Notes under the pieces: generated by a model
Seen by the model: the letters and a program-made list of their open reading frames with translations, nothing else
What the model was told of the DNA's origin: nothing
Databases searched by the model: none
Made by a program: the position numbers and the translations under genes
Shown: one piece after another, positions 1-8,279 of the stretch
Position numbering within the stretch: position 1 is the first letter of the stretch
Layout of the letters: the number at the start of each line of letters is the position of its first letter
From: a virus
Length of the DNA: 56,683 nt
Virus record (IMG/VR): IMGVR_UViG_3300042922_001010
Coordinates: 1 to 56,683 of that record
Strand: one strand, 5' to 3'

Positions 1-127
1 TGACGAACTCGGCGAGGGTCTTCGGCTGCTCCGGATCCGGTGCCGGCGGCCCCGGGTACTTGATGAGGTGGGCGTCGATGTCAAAGCCCTTGGACATGCC
101 GGCGATGAGGCCGATGAGGGCGTTGTG
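1..127. repeat. Terminal direct repeat, left copy (assembly overlap)
   Basis: These 127 bases are identical to the last 127 bases of the window. A length of exactly 127 is a common maximum k-mer of short-read assemblers, so this is most simply the overlap that closes a circular contig, not a biological terminal repeat. The gene crossing it reads on in frame when the ends are joined, which supports circularity or circular permutation. Confidence 0.9.
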
Positions 128-367
128 AGTTCGCGCCGCGATGACCGTCGCCGCGTCCCAGCCCTGCAACTCCGGCGCTCCTCCGCGCAGCGCGAAGACA
201 CGCGACCGCGGGTTGAGCACGAGCTGCTCGGCGAGCACGACGACGTGCCACGCGTCCAACTGCTCCGACCAGACGTGGTCGATGTTCAGTTGGTAGAACT
301 CCGCGAGGTCCGCTCGTAGGGCTCCGTGAGTATCGAGTTCGTCGATTAGCTCGCGGAGCCGCTCGAT
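1..367 (-). CDS. Tail assembly chaperone, frameshift extension (first part; continues at 56556)
   Basis: This open frame has no start codon of its own. It is entered from the upstream chaperone gene by a -1 slip at the heptamer at 367-373. It begins IERLRELIDELDTHGALRAD, reads to base 1, and continues across the circle junction at 56556 down to a TGA at 56504. The extension adds about 139 residues. In siphoviruses the short and the long frameshifted product (lambda G and GT) load the tape measure protein and recruit tail tube subunits. Its place between the tail tube and tape measure genes fits that role. Confidence 0.85.
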   Translation of the reverse strand, partial: MERLRELIDELDTHGALRADLAEFYQLNIDHVWSEQLDAWHVVVLAEQLVLNPRSRVFALRGGAPELQGWDAATVIAARTHNALIGLIAGMSKGFDIDAHLIKYPGPPAPDPEQPKTLAEFV

Positions 368-789
368 TCCCCCAGTGCCTCCGCGTAGCGGTTGAAGATC
401 GCGAGGAAGTGGTCCTCGGTCTTCCCCTCCGACCACTCGACGTACGCCGCGGGCTCGACGGCGATCGACTCCGCGAACGCGTCGATCGATTCGACGAACG
501 TCTGCAGCTTCTTGTAGCGGGCGATGTCCTCCGGCTTGTCCATGTCGAACTGCATGTCGCCCTCGAACGCGCCCTCGGCGTAGGCGTCGAGCCGGAGGTT
601 GTGGAACGCGTTGCGGTGGACCAGCCGGAAGCGGGCCGCGGGGCGCAGCTCCGGCAGATCGGCGAGGAGCTCGGCGGCGAGTTCCTCCTGCTCGAGCTTC
701 GCGTCGTTCACCTCGGAGGGCGTCTGCTCCTTCGGCTTGCGGGCGGGAGCACGGCGGGGAGCGGCGGGCTTGGTTGCGGGAGTCGTCAT
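346..789 (-). CDS. Tail assembly chaperone (gpG-like, unshifted product)
   Basis: This 147-aa protein has an Ala/Pro/Lys-rich N-terminus (about residues 1-25) followed by an acidic helical region. It lies just downstream of the tail tube gene and just upstream of the tape measure, the standard position of the siphovirus chaperone pair. Near its 3' end the codons CTG GGG GAA include the slippery heptamer GGGGGAA. Unshifted ribosomes stop at TAA after six more codons; shifted ones make the longer fusion. No enzymatic motif is expected or seen. Confidence 0.85.
   Translation of the reverse strand: MTTPATKPAAPRRAPARKPKEQTPSEVNDAKLEQEELAAELLADLPELRPAARFRLVHRNAFHNLRLDAYAEGAFEGDMQFDMDKPEDIARYKKLQTFVESIDAFAESIAVEPAAYVEWSEGKTEDHFLAIFNRYAEALGESSGSAS
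367..373 (-). other. Programmed -1 frameshift site (GGGGGAA)
   Basis: The minus strand reads CTG GGG GAA TCG. The heptamer GGGGGAA fits X-XXY-YYZ slippage and is a familiar phage tail chaperone shift site. After a -1 slip the next codon is ATC (367-365), in an open frame of about 139 codons ending 5 bp before the tape measure ATG. Confidence 0.85.
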
Positions 790-890
790 GGCAGACCTCT
801 TTCAGAACGTGTGTGTGGCAGACCTGTCGTGCGGGTGTTGAAGGGCTCCGGGCGGGTCTGCGTACGCACCCGGAGCCCCGTGGGGTGGAC

Positions 891-1490
891 TCAGCCGACG
901 GGGGCGACGAGTCCGGTCTTGAAGATCTGGAACAGACCCGAGCGGCCGTTCACCGACGGGATGACCGACGTCGGGGCGGACAGGATCGAGCCCGACAGCG
1001 GCAGCTCGAAGAAGTTCGCCGTGTCGACCGAGGGCGCGTCGCCGAGGGCGATCTCCGTGTTCGGCAGCCAGAAGCCGAGCGAAGCGCTCGAGTCCTGGAA
1101 GTACAGGAAGATCGCGGTCGGCACGGGCGCCGGCGAGGCCACGGTGTAGCCGCCGGTGCTCGGGTCGAACTCGCCGTTGAACGCGAGGTCGAGGTTGTCC
1201 TCGTCGAACTGCAGGGCGCCGACCGTGAAGCCCCACGTGGTGGAGCTGGACGTGACGCGGACACCGTCGGCAAGGAAGGTGTCGAGCGTCTCGCGCTCTC
1301 CGCCCTCCTTGGTGAAGGCGATGGTGTTCTGCTTCGACGTGTGGCCGAGGTTCTTCCACGGTGCGGGACCGTCGGCGTCGATCTTGAAGCCGTCCGACCC
1401 AAGCGGGCCGGTGGGCGGCTTGGTGCCGACGGGGGCGTGGAACACGGTGCCGTGTCCCGGGATAACGAGCTTGGTTGCGTCAGCGGACAC
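891..1490 (-). CDS. Major tail (tube) protein
   Basis: This 199-aa protein, rich in beta-branched and small residues, starts MSADATKLVIPGHGTVFHA, typical of siphovirus tail tube subunits. An ATG follows a strong GGAGG site. It lies between the tail completion gene and the chaperones. It should form the hexameric rings stacked around the tape measure. It is assigned from order, size and composition; no catalytic motif applies. Confidence 0.85.
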   Translation of the reverse strand: MSADATKLVIPGHGTVFHAPVGTKPPTGPLGSDGFKIDADGPAPWKNLGHTSKQNTIAFTKEGGERETLDTFLADGVRVTSSSTTWGFTVGALQFDEDNLDLAFNGEFDPSTGGYTVASPAPVPTAIFLYFQDSSASLGFWLPNTEIALGDAPSVDTANFFELPLSGSILSAPTSVIPSVNGRSGLFQIFKTGLVAPVG

Positions 1491-1548
1491 ATTTCCTCCT
1501 GGATGAGAGATGCAGACCCGACCCCGGCGCCCGGGGCGCGCGGGGCGG

Positions 1549-1965
1549 TCAGTGGTTGCGGATGGTCAGCTCGAACGAGCCGGTGTACTGGGTGACGGAC
1601 TTCGCGAACATCCGGACTGCCTGACCGACGCGCGTGAACGCTTCGACGTCCCGGATGGTCTCGACTGCTCCGACGCCAGGGACGATGTGGTCCCACGGCG
1701 CTTCGCCCCATGCGTGGATGCCGTCGTAGAGGGCCTGGACGGTCTTGAAGGACTCCGTGTTGGCTTCGATGAATGCCGTGACGGTGAGGGCGGCGGTCCA
1801 GATGCCTTCGCTGTTGCCGCTCTGCGCGATGCTCGCGTTGTGGGTGACGAACGGGACGTCGTCGAACGAGTCGACGTCGAGGTCCGCGGCGACCGTGACG
1901 CCGGGGATCTCGATTCCGACGAGTAGCTGTTGGAATAGCCGGTCGGAGTCGATGAGTGGGCTCAC
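1549..1965 (-). CDS. Tail terminator / tail completion protein
   Basis: This 138-aa protein begins MSPLIDSDRLFQQLLVGI and sits between the head-tail connector block and the tail tube gene, where siphoviruses encode the protein that caps the finished tail and docks it to the head. Its start overlaps the previous stop by 4 bp. The size fits the gpU/gp17-like family. Assigned mainly by position. Confidence 0.65.
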   Translation of the reverse strand: MSPLIDSDRLFQQLLVGIEIPGVTVAADLDVDSFDDVPFVTHNASIAQSGNSEGIWTAALTVTAFIEANTESFKTVQALYDGIHAWGEAPWDHIVPGVGAVETIRDVEAFTRVGQAVRMFAKSVTQYTGSFELTIRNH

Positions 1966-2309
1966 GCTGACCTCATTCCGTTTCGCATGTGGTGCTGGCC
2001 CGGTTCCCAGCGGACGCGCCGGGCGCCTTCGACGCGGTACATGCGTCCGAACTCGATGGCCGCAGATCCGGGGTCGTCGGCGACGACGAGGCGGTCCTGC
2101 ACGTTCCGGCCGTAGCCGCGCTCACCGGGGACCGAGACGACGCGGAGCTTGTCGATGAAGGAGCCGGTGAGTCGATTCCCGAGCGCTGACGCGCGGACGG
2201 CACGCAGTGTCCGCATGGCGCCACGGTCCATCTCGGAGGATCGGCCCGCGATGACGGCGGTCTGCCGGTCGATCTCGAAATCGCTGAGGTAGACCTGGCC
2301 CGCCGCCAC
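1962..2309 (-). CDS. Head-tail connector / gp10-like protein
   Basis: This 115-aa basic protein has a GTG start chosen because it overlaps the preceding TAG (TAGTG); longer upstream starts would run through the preceding gene. It contains GERGYGRNVQDRLVVADDPG and an Arg-rich C-terminus. Its place fourth after the capsid gene matches the HK97 gp10-like or minor capsid proteins found next to the tail terminator in many actinophages. Function inferred from order. Confidence 0.55.
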   Translation of the reverse strand: MAAGQVYLSDFEIDRQTAVIAGRSSEMDRGAMRTLRAVRASALGNRLTGSFIDKLRVVSVPGERGYGRNVQDRLVVADDPGSAAIEFGRMYRVEGARRVRWEPGQHHMRNGMRSA

Positions 2310-2659
2310 TAGGCGTCTCCGAGGCGGCGCATGGTGATGCGCCAGTGCGAGGTCCGGCGCGACATGGTGAGCGGCTGAGGGGCGCCGATCATCTCGTAGA
2401 CGTCGTCCTCCCAGTAGACGTAGGAGTTGACATCGCCCGACCACGTCTTCGAGAGGATGACCCGCATGTCGATGATCTGCAGGCCGGGCGCCCCGGCCGT
2501 TTCCTCAGCGGATGACCAGTCACGCGCGACCTGCACCGCGCAGCGGTGCGCGACGGGATCTCCGTCGGGCACCCATACGCGGCGGCCCGCTTCGTCCCGT
2601 TCGACTCGGCGGTTCTGGACGAGCACCGTGTGCGGCGCCTTGCGTGTGAGCAGAGACAT
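2309..2659 (-). CDS. Head closure / stopper protein
   Basis: This 116-aa protein begins MSLLTRKAPHTVLVQNRRVE. Its size and position fit the small beta-barrel head closure proteins (SPP1 gp16-like) that seal the connector after packaging. Its ATG overlaps the stop of the upstream connector gene, so the two are translationally coupled. Assigned by order, without a diagnostic motif. Confidence 0.6.
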   Translation of the reverse strand: MSLLTRKAPHTVLVQNRRVERDEAGRRVWVPDGDPVAHRCAVQVARDWSSAEETAGAPGLQIIDMRVILSKTWSGDVNSYVYWEDDVYEMIGAPQPLTMSRRTSHWRITMRRLGDA

Positions 2660-3060
2660 CAGGCGAAACCGGGATCCAGCCGCCCGACGCGCACGGTCCC
2701 GACGATGGGCGAGCCCTTCGGGGACGTGCCGGTCAGGTCGTGGATGTCGTCGTCGGTGAACCAGATGGTTCCGGACGCCACCGCGGCGGAGAGGTTGTAC
2801 TGGTACGAGCCCTCCGTCTCCGACCGGTACCCCTCCGGGTTCCGGTAGACGCGCGTGGCGAGCCGACAGATCACCGCCTCGTAGAGACGCGCTTTGAGGC
2901 GCCCGCTCCGCAGCCGTCCCGCGACGAGACTCCCGTATCGGTTCTCGACCTTGTCGACCACCTCGTCGAGCCGCGCCTGCACGAACTCGTCCTTGAACTG
3001 GCTGAGGTCGCCTTCGTAGTGCTTCGGGAGCACGTCCAGGGTGACGTCGGGCAGGGCCAT
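2659..3060 (-). CDS. Head-tail adaptor (gp6/gp15-like)
   Basis: This 133-aa protein starts MALPDVTLDVLPKHYEGDLS; this ATG is preferred over an in-frame upstream one that would run into the preceding gene. It has a mostly helical, charged N-terminal half, as in the adaptor ring proteins that bind under the portal. Its place between the capsid region and the closure protein supports this. No motif proves it. Confidence 0.6.
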   Translation of the reverse strand: MALPDVTLDVLPKHYEGDLSQFKDEFVQARLDEVVDKVENRYGSLVAGRLRSGRLKARLYEAVICRLATRVYRNPEGYRSETEGSYQYNLSAAVASGTIWFTDDDIHDLTGTSPKGSPIVGTVRVGRLDPGFA

Positions 3061-3064
3061 CGGC

Positions 3065-3532
3065 TTACTCCTTCGTCTGGATGAGCAGCTCGAGTTCCGA
3101 TTCGCTGGTCTCGTCGGTGAACTCGAGTCCGAGCTCGTTGGCCTTCGTGCGGAGCGCTGCGATGTCCAGGTCGCCGGAATCGCCGGACGCACCGGATTCG
3201 GCGGCCGCTGCAGCGGCGATCTCCGCTTCCTTAGCGGCGATGCGCGCGAGGATGTCCTTGGTCTTGCCGTTCGCCTTGACCTCGAGCGCCTTGGCGCGAT
3301 CGACGACGGCGGCGCGGTCCGGTGCGGGTGCGGGTGCGGGCTGGGCCGGCTGGGCCGTGGTGCCGGCGGTCTCGGAACGGGCGGGCTGTGTCGCCTCGCC
3401 GTACACCTCGAGAACGTCGGGGTTGGTGACGATGTCCTTGGCCCAGTCGGGCAGGTCGTCGCCGGGAATGAGGGTGACGAATTCGGCGTCGCGCGGGACG
3501 GTGACGTACCCGGTAAGTCGTGTGGGGCTCAT
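3065..3532 (-). CDS. Capsid-region protein with two SAP/HeH-like motifs
   Basis: This 155-aa protein has a globular N-terminus (residues 1-48) and a Pro/Ala-rich linker (about 49-72). Two short helix-extended-helix-like segments follow: one around 75-98 containing VKANGKTKDILARI, and one around 123-155 containing LRTKANELGLEF. SAP/HeH motifs of this kind often bind nucleic acid. It lies directly after the major capsid gene and a hairpin terminator. A role in head completion or DNA contact is possible but unproven. Confidence 0.55.
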   Translation of the reverse strand: MSPTRLTGYVTVPRDAEFVTLIPGDDLPDWAKDIVTNPDVLEVYGEATQPARSETAGTTAQPAQPAPAPAPDRAAVVDRAKALEVKANGKTKDILARIAAKEAEIAAAAAAESGASGDSGDLDIAALRTKANELGLEFTDETSESELELLIQTKE

Positions 3533-3559
3533 GCAGACCTCTCAGTCGGTGGGGATGAG

Positions 3560-3595
3560 AAAGGGGCGCCCTCCGCGGATGGGAGGACGCCCCTT
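3560..3595 (-). terminator. Hairpin terminator after the capsid gene
   Basis: An 8-bp stem (AAGGGGCG with CGCCCCTT) encloses a second stem (CCTCC with GGAGG). On the minus strand it is followed by TTTCTC, a weak U tract. It lies directly 3' of the capsid gene and probably reduces downstream transcription or stabilises the abundant capsid mRNA. Confidence 0.65.
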
Positions 3596-3610
3596 CGGGG
3601 TCGCGTCAGA

Positions 3611-4606
3611 TCAGAACGCGTCGAGGACCGCGGTGCGGTCGGGGGCCGTCACGACGGGCAGCACGACACCCGACACGAGGACGTTGTAGCCCTCGGGGTC
3701 GCTGCGGTGCATGGCGCCGGCGAACAGTCCCGGGCGCTCGGCCTGGGCGATGCCGTTCTCGGGGTTGACCGACTCGGCCGCGATACCGACCTTGGTCGTG
3801 CCGACCTGGCCCGCGGGAACGATGAGCACCTTGTCGGCCGCGATGGTCGGAACCAGCACGCCGGAGGTGTTGGTCACGAGCTCCTCGTTGACGCGCGGGA
3901 CGCCGAGACGGAAGTCCGAGAACACCGTCTGCACGTCCGCCCACGAGATGCGGTCCGGGAGGTCCGTTCCGCGGCCGAGGGCCGTCTTGATGAGCTGCGT
4001 GTTCCGCTGCAGGTAGGTCGCGGACTGCTCCGACAGGATGACCCGTCCGAGCGGCCCGTAGACCGAGCGGAGCCCCTCGAGGTCCGCGATGGGGTTCGCC
4101 GTGGCGACGCTGGACCACGGGGTCGCGGCGTTGGCGCTGAGGGCGCCGTTGCGTCCGAACTCGACGGTGAAGTTGAGCTTGCCTTCGGTGATGGTCACCT
4201 TGCCGCTCGTGATGCCCTCGTAGGCGGCGAGCACGACACGGGCCGCGAGCGCCTGAGCGGAGCGGATCGCGCGGTCCTCGAACGCCTGGCCGATCGCGTT
4301 GTTCTGACCGAACAGCGTCAGCTTGAGGTACTCGTCGACCGGGTGGCGCTGGCTGATGGGCGGGAGCGCACCCTGCTTGCTCGAGCCGGAGGGCATCTCG
4401 CCCACGTCCGACTCGGTGTTCCACGCGCGGTAGGTCGCGGCGGCCGGGAGGGCGCCCTCGACGTTGCCGTACGTGAAGTCGAGGTCGTAGACCACGTCGA
4501 GCGGCAGGAGGCCGGCGACGAGGTACCCCTCGATGAAGGCGCGGAACGCCGCCCGCGCTGCAGCGGTGAGCTGCGCGGGGGTGCGGAAGTCCTTGGTGAA
4601 GGTCAT
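3611..4606 (-). CDS. Major capsid protein (gpE-like family)
   Basis: This 331-aa protein starts MTFTKDFRTPAQLTAAARAA. It resembles the lambda gpE-like family: an N-terminal arm, a hydrophobic stretch GYLVAGLLPLDVV, and late segments such as ADKVLIVPAGQVGTTKVG followed by a C-terminal strand region. It lies directly after the decoration protein and scaffold. It should build the icosahedral shell. There is no long delta domain, and a separate scaffold gene is present. Confidence 0.85.
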   Translation of the reverse strand: MTFTKDFRTPAQLTAAARAAFRAFIEGYLVAGLLPLDVVYDLDFTYGNVEGALPAAATYRAWNTESDVGEMPSGSSKQGALPPISQRHPVDEYLKLTLFGQNNAIGQAFEDRAIRSAQALAARVVLAAYEGITSGKVTITEGKLNFTVEFGRNGALSANAATPWSSVATANPIADLEGLRSVYGPLGRVILSEQSATYLQRNTQLIKTALGRGTDLPDRISWADVQTVFSDFRLGVPRVNEELVTNTSGVLVPTIAADKVLIVPAGQVGTTKVGIAAESVNPENGIAQAERPGLFAGAMHRSDPEGYNVLVSGVVLPVVTAPDRTAVLDAF

Positions 4607-4620
4607 GTGGTGGGGGCCTC

Positions 4621-5052
4621 TCAGACGAACTTGAAGATGCCGGTGGTGGCGGCATCGGCGACGGTGTCGCGCTGGGCGACGACGGGCAGGCGGTCGGCCG
4701 CGATCTCGGCGATTCCGACGAGAGCGAAGGTCGGCTTCGCGGTCGCCGGGTTCGCGCCGAGCTCGACGCCGAGGACGTCGCCCACGAAGCCGGCGAGGAC
4801 GCGTGCGGGGTCGCCGTCGGCGCCCGCCTCCGCGTCGAACGGCACGTAGAGGTCGTTCGCGGCGAGCGCGACAGCGACGCCCGAGGGGACGACGTTGTCG
4901 GTGCGACCGTTCAGGTTGTAGTGGACGCCGGACTCGAACGCGGTCGGGTCGAGCTGACCGGACTTCTCCGAGCCCTCCCCGAACTTGCCGATGCGGTACC
5001 GGGTGTCGATGGGGCGACCCACCGCGGTCGTGCTGGTCTGGAAATCGACCAT
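4621..5052 (-). CDS. Head decoration protein (gpD-like)
   Basis: This 143-aa protein begins MVDFQTSTTAVGRPID, with the ATG just after a GAGGG ribosome site. It is rich in Gly, Ala and Asp and has a barrel-like central part (VPSGVAVALAANDLYVPFDA). In gpE-type phages the trimeric decoration protein that stabilises the expanded capsid is encoded just before the capsid gene, as here. Confidence 0.75.
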   Translation of the reverse strand: MVDFQTSTTAVGRPIDTRYRIGKFGEGSEKSGQLDPTAFESGVHYNLNGRTDNVVPSGVAVALAANDLYVPFDAEAGADGDPARVLAGFVGDVLGVELGANPATAKPTFALVGIAEIAADRLPVVAQRDTVADAATTGIFKFV

Positions 5053-5068
5053 GAATCCCTCCTCGGGA

Positions 5069-5749
5069 CTAGTTGGACTTGGGCTTGAGGCGGTCGTAGA
5101 ACGCCTGCTCCATGGCCGCGACGGAACCGCCGGTGCCGGGAGGGGTCTTGGACTGCCGGGAGAGCACGTCGCCGAGCAGATCGCCCGGAGGGGTGCCGTC
5201 GTTGCTGGCCCTCGGAGCGAGGGTGTTGGCGAACGTCTCGACCTTCGCGGCGTCGAGATTTCCGTCGGCGTCGATGAACTTCTGCACATCGATCACCTCG
5301 AGGACACCGTTCACGCGCGCGGCGGCATCTTCGGGGGTTTCGTCCGCGCCGCGGGTGCGGGCGACGAGGATGGCCTGGACCGCGGGCTTCGCGAACTTGT
5401 CGCGGGCGGCCTCGAATCCGGCGGTCTGCGCTTCCGTGCGCGCCTGGGCGAGCGCGCGGTCCGCGTCGCTGAGCGCTGCGGCTGCGGCGTCGTCTGCGGC
5501 AGTGAGCTTGGTGCGGACTTCGTCGACCGAGCCGAACTTGAGCCAGGGCGTGAGGTTCTTCTGCTGCTTCTTGGACTCGTGGCGCCAGTATTCCGCGCGC
5601 TGTTCGGGCGTCATGTCGGCGACCTTGGTCTCGACGGGGAAGTCGAACGTCTCGCCGTCGAGCGTCGGCTTCAAGGGCGGCGTGGTGCCGCCGGTGGGGT
5701 TCTCGCCGTCGAAGAAACGGAGCAGGAAGAAGGGTTTGCGAGTGAACAT
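5069..5749 (-). CDS. Scaffolding protein
   Basis: This 226-aa acidic, Ala-rich protein has a predicted helical middle (about residues 75-125) and a basic C-terminus with SVAAMEQAFYDRLKPKSN, as in phage scaffolds that bind the inner capsid surface. It lies between the MuF-like gene and the decoration/capsid genes. It should direct procapsid assembly and then leave the head. No protease motif is seen. Confidence 0.75.
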   Translation of the reverse strand: MFTRKPFFLLRFFDGENPTGGTTPPLKPTLDGETFDFPVETKVADMTPEQRAEYWRHESKKQQKNLTPWLKFGSVDEVRTKLTAADDAAAAALSDADRALAQARTEAQTAGFEAARDKFAKPAVQAILVARTRGADETPEDAAARVNGVLEVIDVQKFIDADGNLDAAKVETFANTLAPRASNDGTPPGDLLGDVLSRQSKTPPGTGGSVAAMEQAFYDRLKPKSN

Positions 5750-5807
5750 GCTGAGGTGTCCTCCGGATCGGAAGTGGGAACCGCACCCAGATCGGGCGCG
5801 GGGTGCG

Positions 5808-6878
5808 TCAGGCCGCGTGGCGGCTGGCGCGTGCGATGAGGTCGCGGTGGTACTGGATGGCGGCGTCGATGTCCTTCACTGCGCGGGGGCTGCCGCTGCC
5901 GGCGATGTCGACGACGTTCGTGCCGCGGGACTTGGCGTTGAGCAAGTAGCGAATGGAGCGCTCGGACGTAGCGGCCATGGCTTTCCAGTTCCGCTCGTCG
6001 TCCTCGCGCGTCTGCCGCTTGAACGGCGTCGCCTTCGCGCTGTAGGTGGTGTCGCGGTTCACCTCGTCGAGCGTCCGGAACTTGGATCCCTGTCGGATGA
6101 GGATGGGACCGAGTTCGCCGTGCTCGTAGGACGTCACGCGGATGTTCTTGAGGCCCTGTCCTCCGGTGCCGCCGGCGGCCGCGTAGAGCGCGTCCAGGTC
6201 TTCGCGGTTGAGCTCGAGCCCGGGGTCGGACGTCGCAGTGACGGCGTCGACAGTGCACTTGCATCCGCCGTGGATCTCCATGAGGTCTTGGACGGAGTAC
6301 AGGCGGTCGGCGGCCACCATGCAGAGGCCGCACGTACCGGTGCGCGAGCGCTCCGGGTGGATGATGCGGCGGTAGCCGATCACCTTGGGCGAGGCGGCCA
6401 TGACCTTGTTCGTTTCGTCTCGCGCGGCCGCCTGGACGTCGGCCTCGACGATGCGCGTGAGGCGTTCGGTGAACGCTGCGTTGGCCTTTTCCGCGGCCTC
6501 GGCGGGCGACGCGCCCTGTTCAAGTTCACGCCGCTCGACGTAGTTCCGCTCGCGGGCAGGGCGCTGGTAGACGACAAGCTGCAGCGCCCCGCCGCGTTCG
6601 TAGGTGTTGACGGTCGGCGCCAGGCTGACGGGCGGGGCTCCGAGCTGTGCGAGCCGGGTGAGCATGTACCCGCGCGACATGCCGCGGACCTGAGCGAGAG
6701 CGACGTCCACGTCGACCGTGGAGCGTGCGGCGCGCGCGCGGACTAGGTCAGCGTCGTCCCACTGGTCGAAGCCGCCCCACAGCCCGAATAGCACCCGCAG
6801 AAGGGTGGCGAGGATGCTGGCCTGTGTCTTGGAGTAGGCGTCAACCGTTCGTCGGGTTTGATCCAGCGTTGTTGACAT
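5808..6878 (-). CDS. MuF-like minor capsid protein
   Basis: This 356-aa protein lies directly after the portal and overlaps it by 38 bp. The central region has the Cys/His pattern of MuF (SPP1 gp7-like) proteins: RTGTCGLCMVAADRLYS followed by HGGCKCTVDAV. Such proteins bind the portal inside the head and may be ejected with DNA. The C-terminal third (about 250-356) is basic and unrecognised. Some phages carry toxin domains there, but I see no known toxin motif. Confidence 0.8.
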   Translation of the reverse strand: MSTTLDQTRRTVDAYSKTQASILATLLRVLFGLWGGFDQWDDADLVRARAARSTVDVDVALAQVRGMSRGYMLTRLAQLGAPPVSLAPTVNTYERGGALQLVVYQRPARERNYVERRELEQGASPAEAAEKANAAFTERLTRIVEADVQAAARDETNKVMAASPKVIGYRRIIHPERSRTGTCGLCMVAADRLYSVQDLMEIHGGCKCTVDAVTATSDPGLELNREDLDALYAAAGGTGGQGLKNIRVTSYEHGELGPILIRQGSKFRTLDEVNRDTTYSAKATPFKRQTREDDERNWKAMAATSERSIRYLLNAKSRGTNVVDIAGSGSPRAVKDIDAAIQYHRDLIARASRHAA

Positions 6879-8262
6879 CGTTGCCTCCTGCGGCGACCGC
6901 CGCCATGAAGGCTTCGGTCAATCGGTCTTGGTCGGCGAGGCGCATCTCGGCGGGCGTCATCTGCAGGACGTTCTCGTCGATCCAGCGCTGAGTCGCGCCG
7001 CCCGCCTTGAACTTCGGTGCGGACTCGGCACGTTCCGCGAGCGTCGCCGGGTTGACCGTGGCGAACATGACCTCGATCTGCGTGACGTCGGCGCGCACGA
7101 GATCACGCATCGCCTGGAAGCCGAGCGCCATGATCTGCGCCAGCGAGGCGCCGGCGCGGCGGTTCATCCGCTTGACCGCGAACACGAGCTGTTCTCGAGC
7201 GAGCTCGGCGCCTGTGGCGGACTGGTTCGCGGAATCGCCTTGGAAGACGTACTGCGGCGTCGCCGTGAGGGACGCGAGAGTCTCGACCTCTTGCTTGCGC
7301 GCGTCGTAGATGGGGCGGACGTCCGTGGGCGCTGACTCCCAGATCTTGGACGTCTCGGGAAGGAGCCACAGGGCCGACGGGCTCGCCTTGAACATCTCGT
7401 CGTAGTCGATGGCTTCACCCGCCTGCGGGTGGCCTTCCGGGTAGTGCGTCGGCATGGAGCCCTGGATGGCTCGCTGCCGGAACGACTGCATGACGATTAG
7501 GGTCAGCCCGTTCAGGGTGATCTCGTTGATGCGGTCGACGCTGTCGAGATGCTTCTCGTAGACGCCGTAGCCGTCGTGAGTGCTGACCTTTGTGAGCACG
7601 CAGTCGGTCGTCCAGGGAGTGCGAATCGGGTCGCTCGCCCATTCCCAGTCGGTCGACCCGTACCACGGGCTGCCGTCTTTCGGGAGCGTCGCGACGGGCG
7701 TGCGGCGGAACGCGACGCGGTAGTAGCCCTTGCGGAACAGTACGACCGTCTCGGCCTGGGCGACCTCGTCGTAGCCGACAGTGATGCCGGCCTCGGTGAG
7801 CCACGGGAAGTTCTGGTCCGCGATCGTCGCGGTGTCCCAACCGTTGCTGAGCTTGAACCGTGGCGCTCCGTCGGCGGCGAGCCACGTCGCGACATAGGAC
7901 GCGCCGTAGTCGGCCGTGTCGTTGAACATCTGCTCTGACTGCATGTCCATGCGGGACAGCACCCAGTTCCGCCAGGCGACTGTGTCGCCGGACTCGTCGT
8001 CGGTGGCCGCCGTGCGGAAGCCGAGGATCTCCTGGCGGTTGGTGCGCGCGTCGCGGATGGTCTCGACGACGTGGAGGCGCGACTTCCGCAGGAAGTTCAT
8101 GTACGAGTCCCGCATGCCGTCCCACATATTCACGGGGATGAGGGCGTCGCCGTCGCGGTACTTCGTCAGGCGGTGCATTCGCGGCAGACCTTCGCCGAGC
8201 TGGTTACACAGGCGGACGAGGTACCAGTCGTCCGTGCCCGGGACACTCGCGTTCACGAGCAT
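6841..8262 (-). CDS. Portal protein
   Basis: This 473-aa protein starts MLVNASVPGTDDWYLVRLCN. Its length and its place between terminase and MuF-like gene fit the SPP1 gp6-like portal family that forms the dodecameric DNA gate. Supporting segments include PQYVFQGDSANQSATGAELA near residue 340, a common portal stem/crown signature in actinophages. The start follows an AAAGGGG ribosome site. Confidence 0.88.
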   Translation of the reverse strand: MLVNASVPGTDDWYLVRLCNQLGEGLPRMHRLTKYRDGDALIPVNMWDGMRDSYMNFLRKSRLHVVETIRDARTNRQEILGFRTAATDDESGDTVAWRNWVLSRMDMQSEQMFNDTADYGASYVATWLAADGAPRFKLSNGWDTATIADQNFPWLTEAGITVGYDEVAQAETVVLFRKGYYRVAFRRTPVATLPKDGSPWYGSTDWEWASDPIRTPWTTDCVLTKVSTHDGYGVYEKHLDSVDRINEITLNGLTLIVMQSFRQRAIQGSMPTHYPEGHPQAGEAIDYDEMFKASPSALWLLPETSKIWESAPTDVRPIYDARKQEVETLASLTATPQYVFQGDSANQSATGAELAREQLVFAVKRMNRRAGASLAQIMALGFQAMRDLVRADVTQIEVMFATVNPATLAERAESAPKFKAGGATQRWIDENVLQMTPAEMRLADQDRLTEAFMAAVAAGGNDVNNAGSNPTNG

Positions 8263-8279
8263 GGGCGACCCCTTTTCTG

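Noticed and set aside
3041-4849. A 602-codon plus-strand frame opposite the capsid genes (also similar long frames opposite the terminase, NAMPT, RNA ligase and tape measure genes)
   Set aside because: They are antisense shadows of real genes, caused by high GC with few stops. They have no ribosome sites and low-complexity Arg/Val/Asp-rich products.
5808-6878. A polymorphic toxin domain in the C-terminus of the MuF-like protein
   Set aside because: The C-terminal third is basic but shows no known toxin motif, and no adjacent immunity gene is present.
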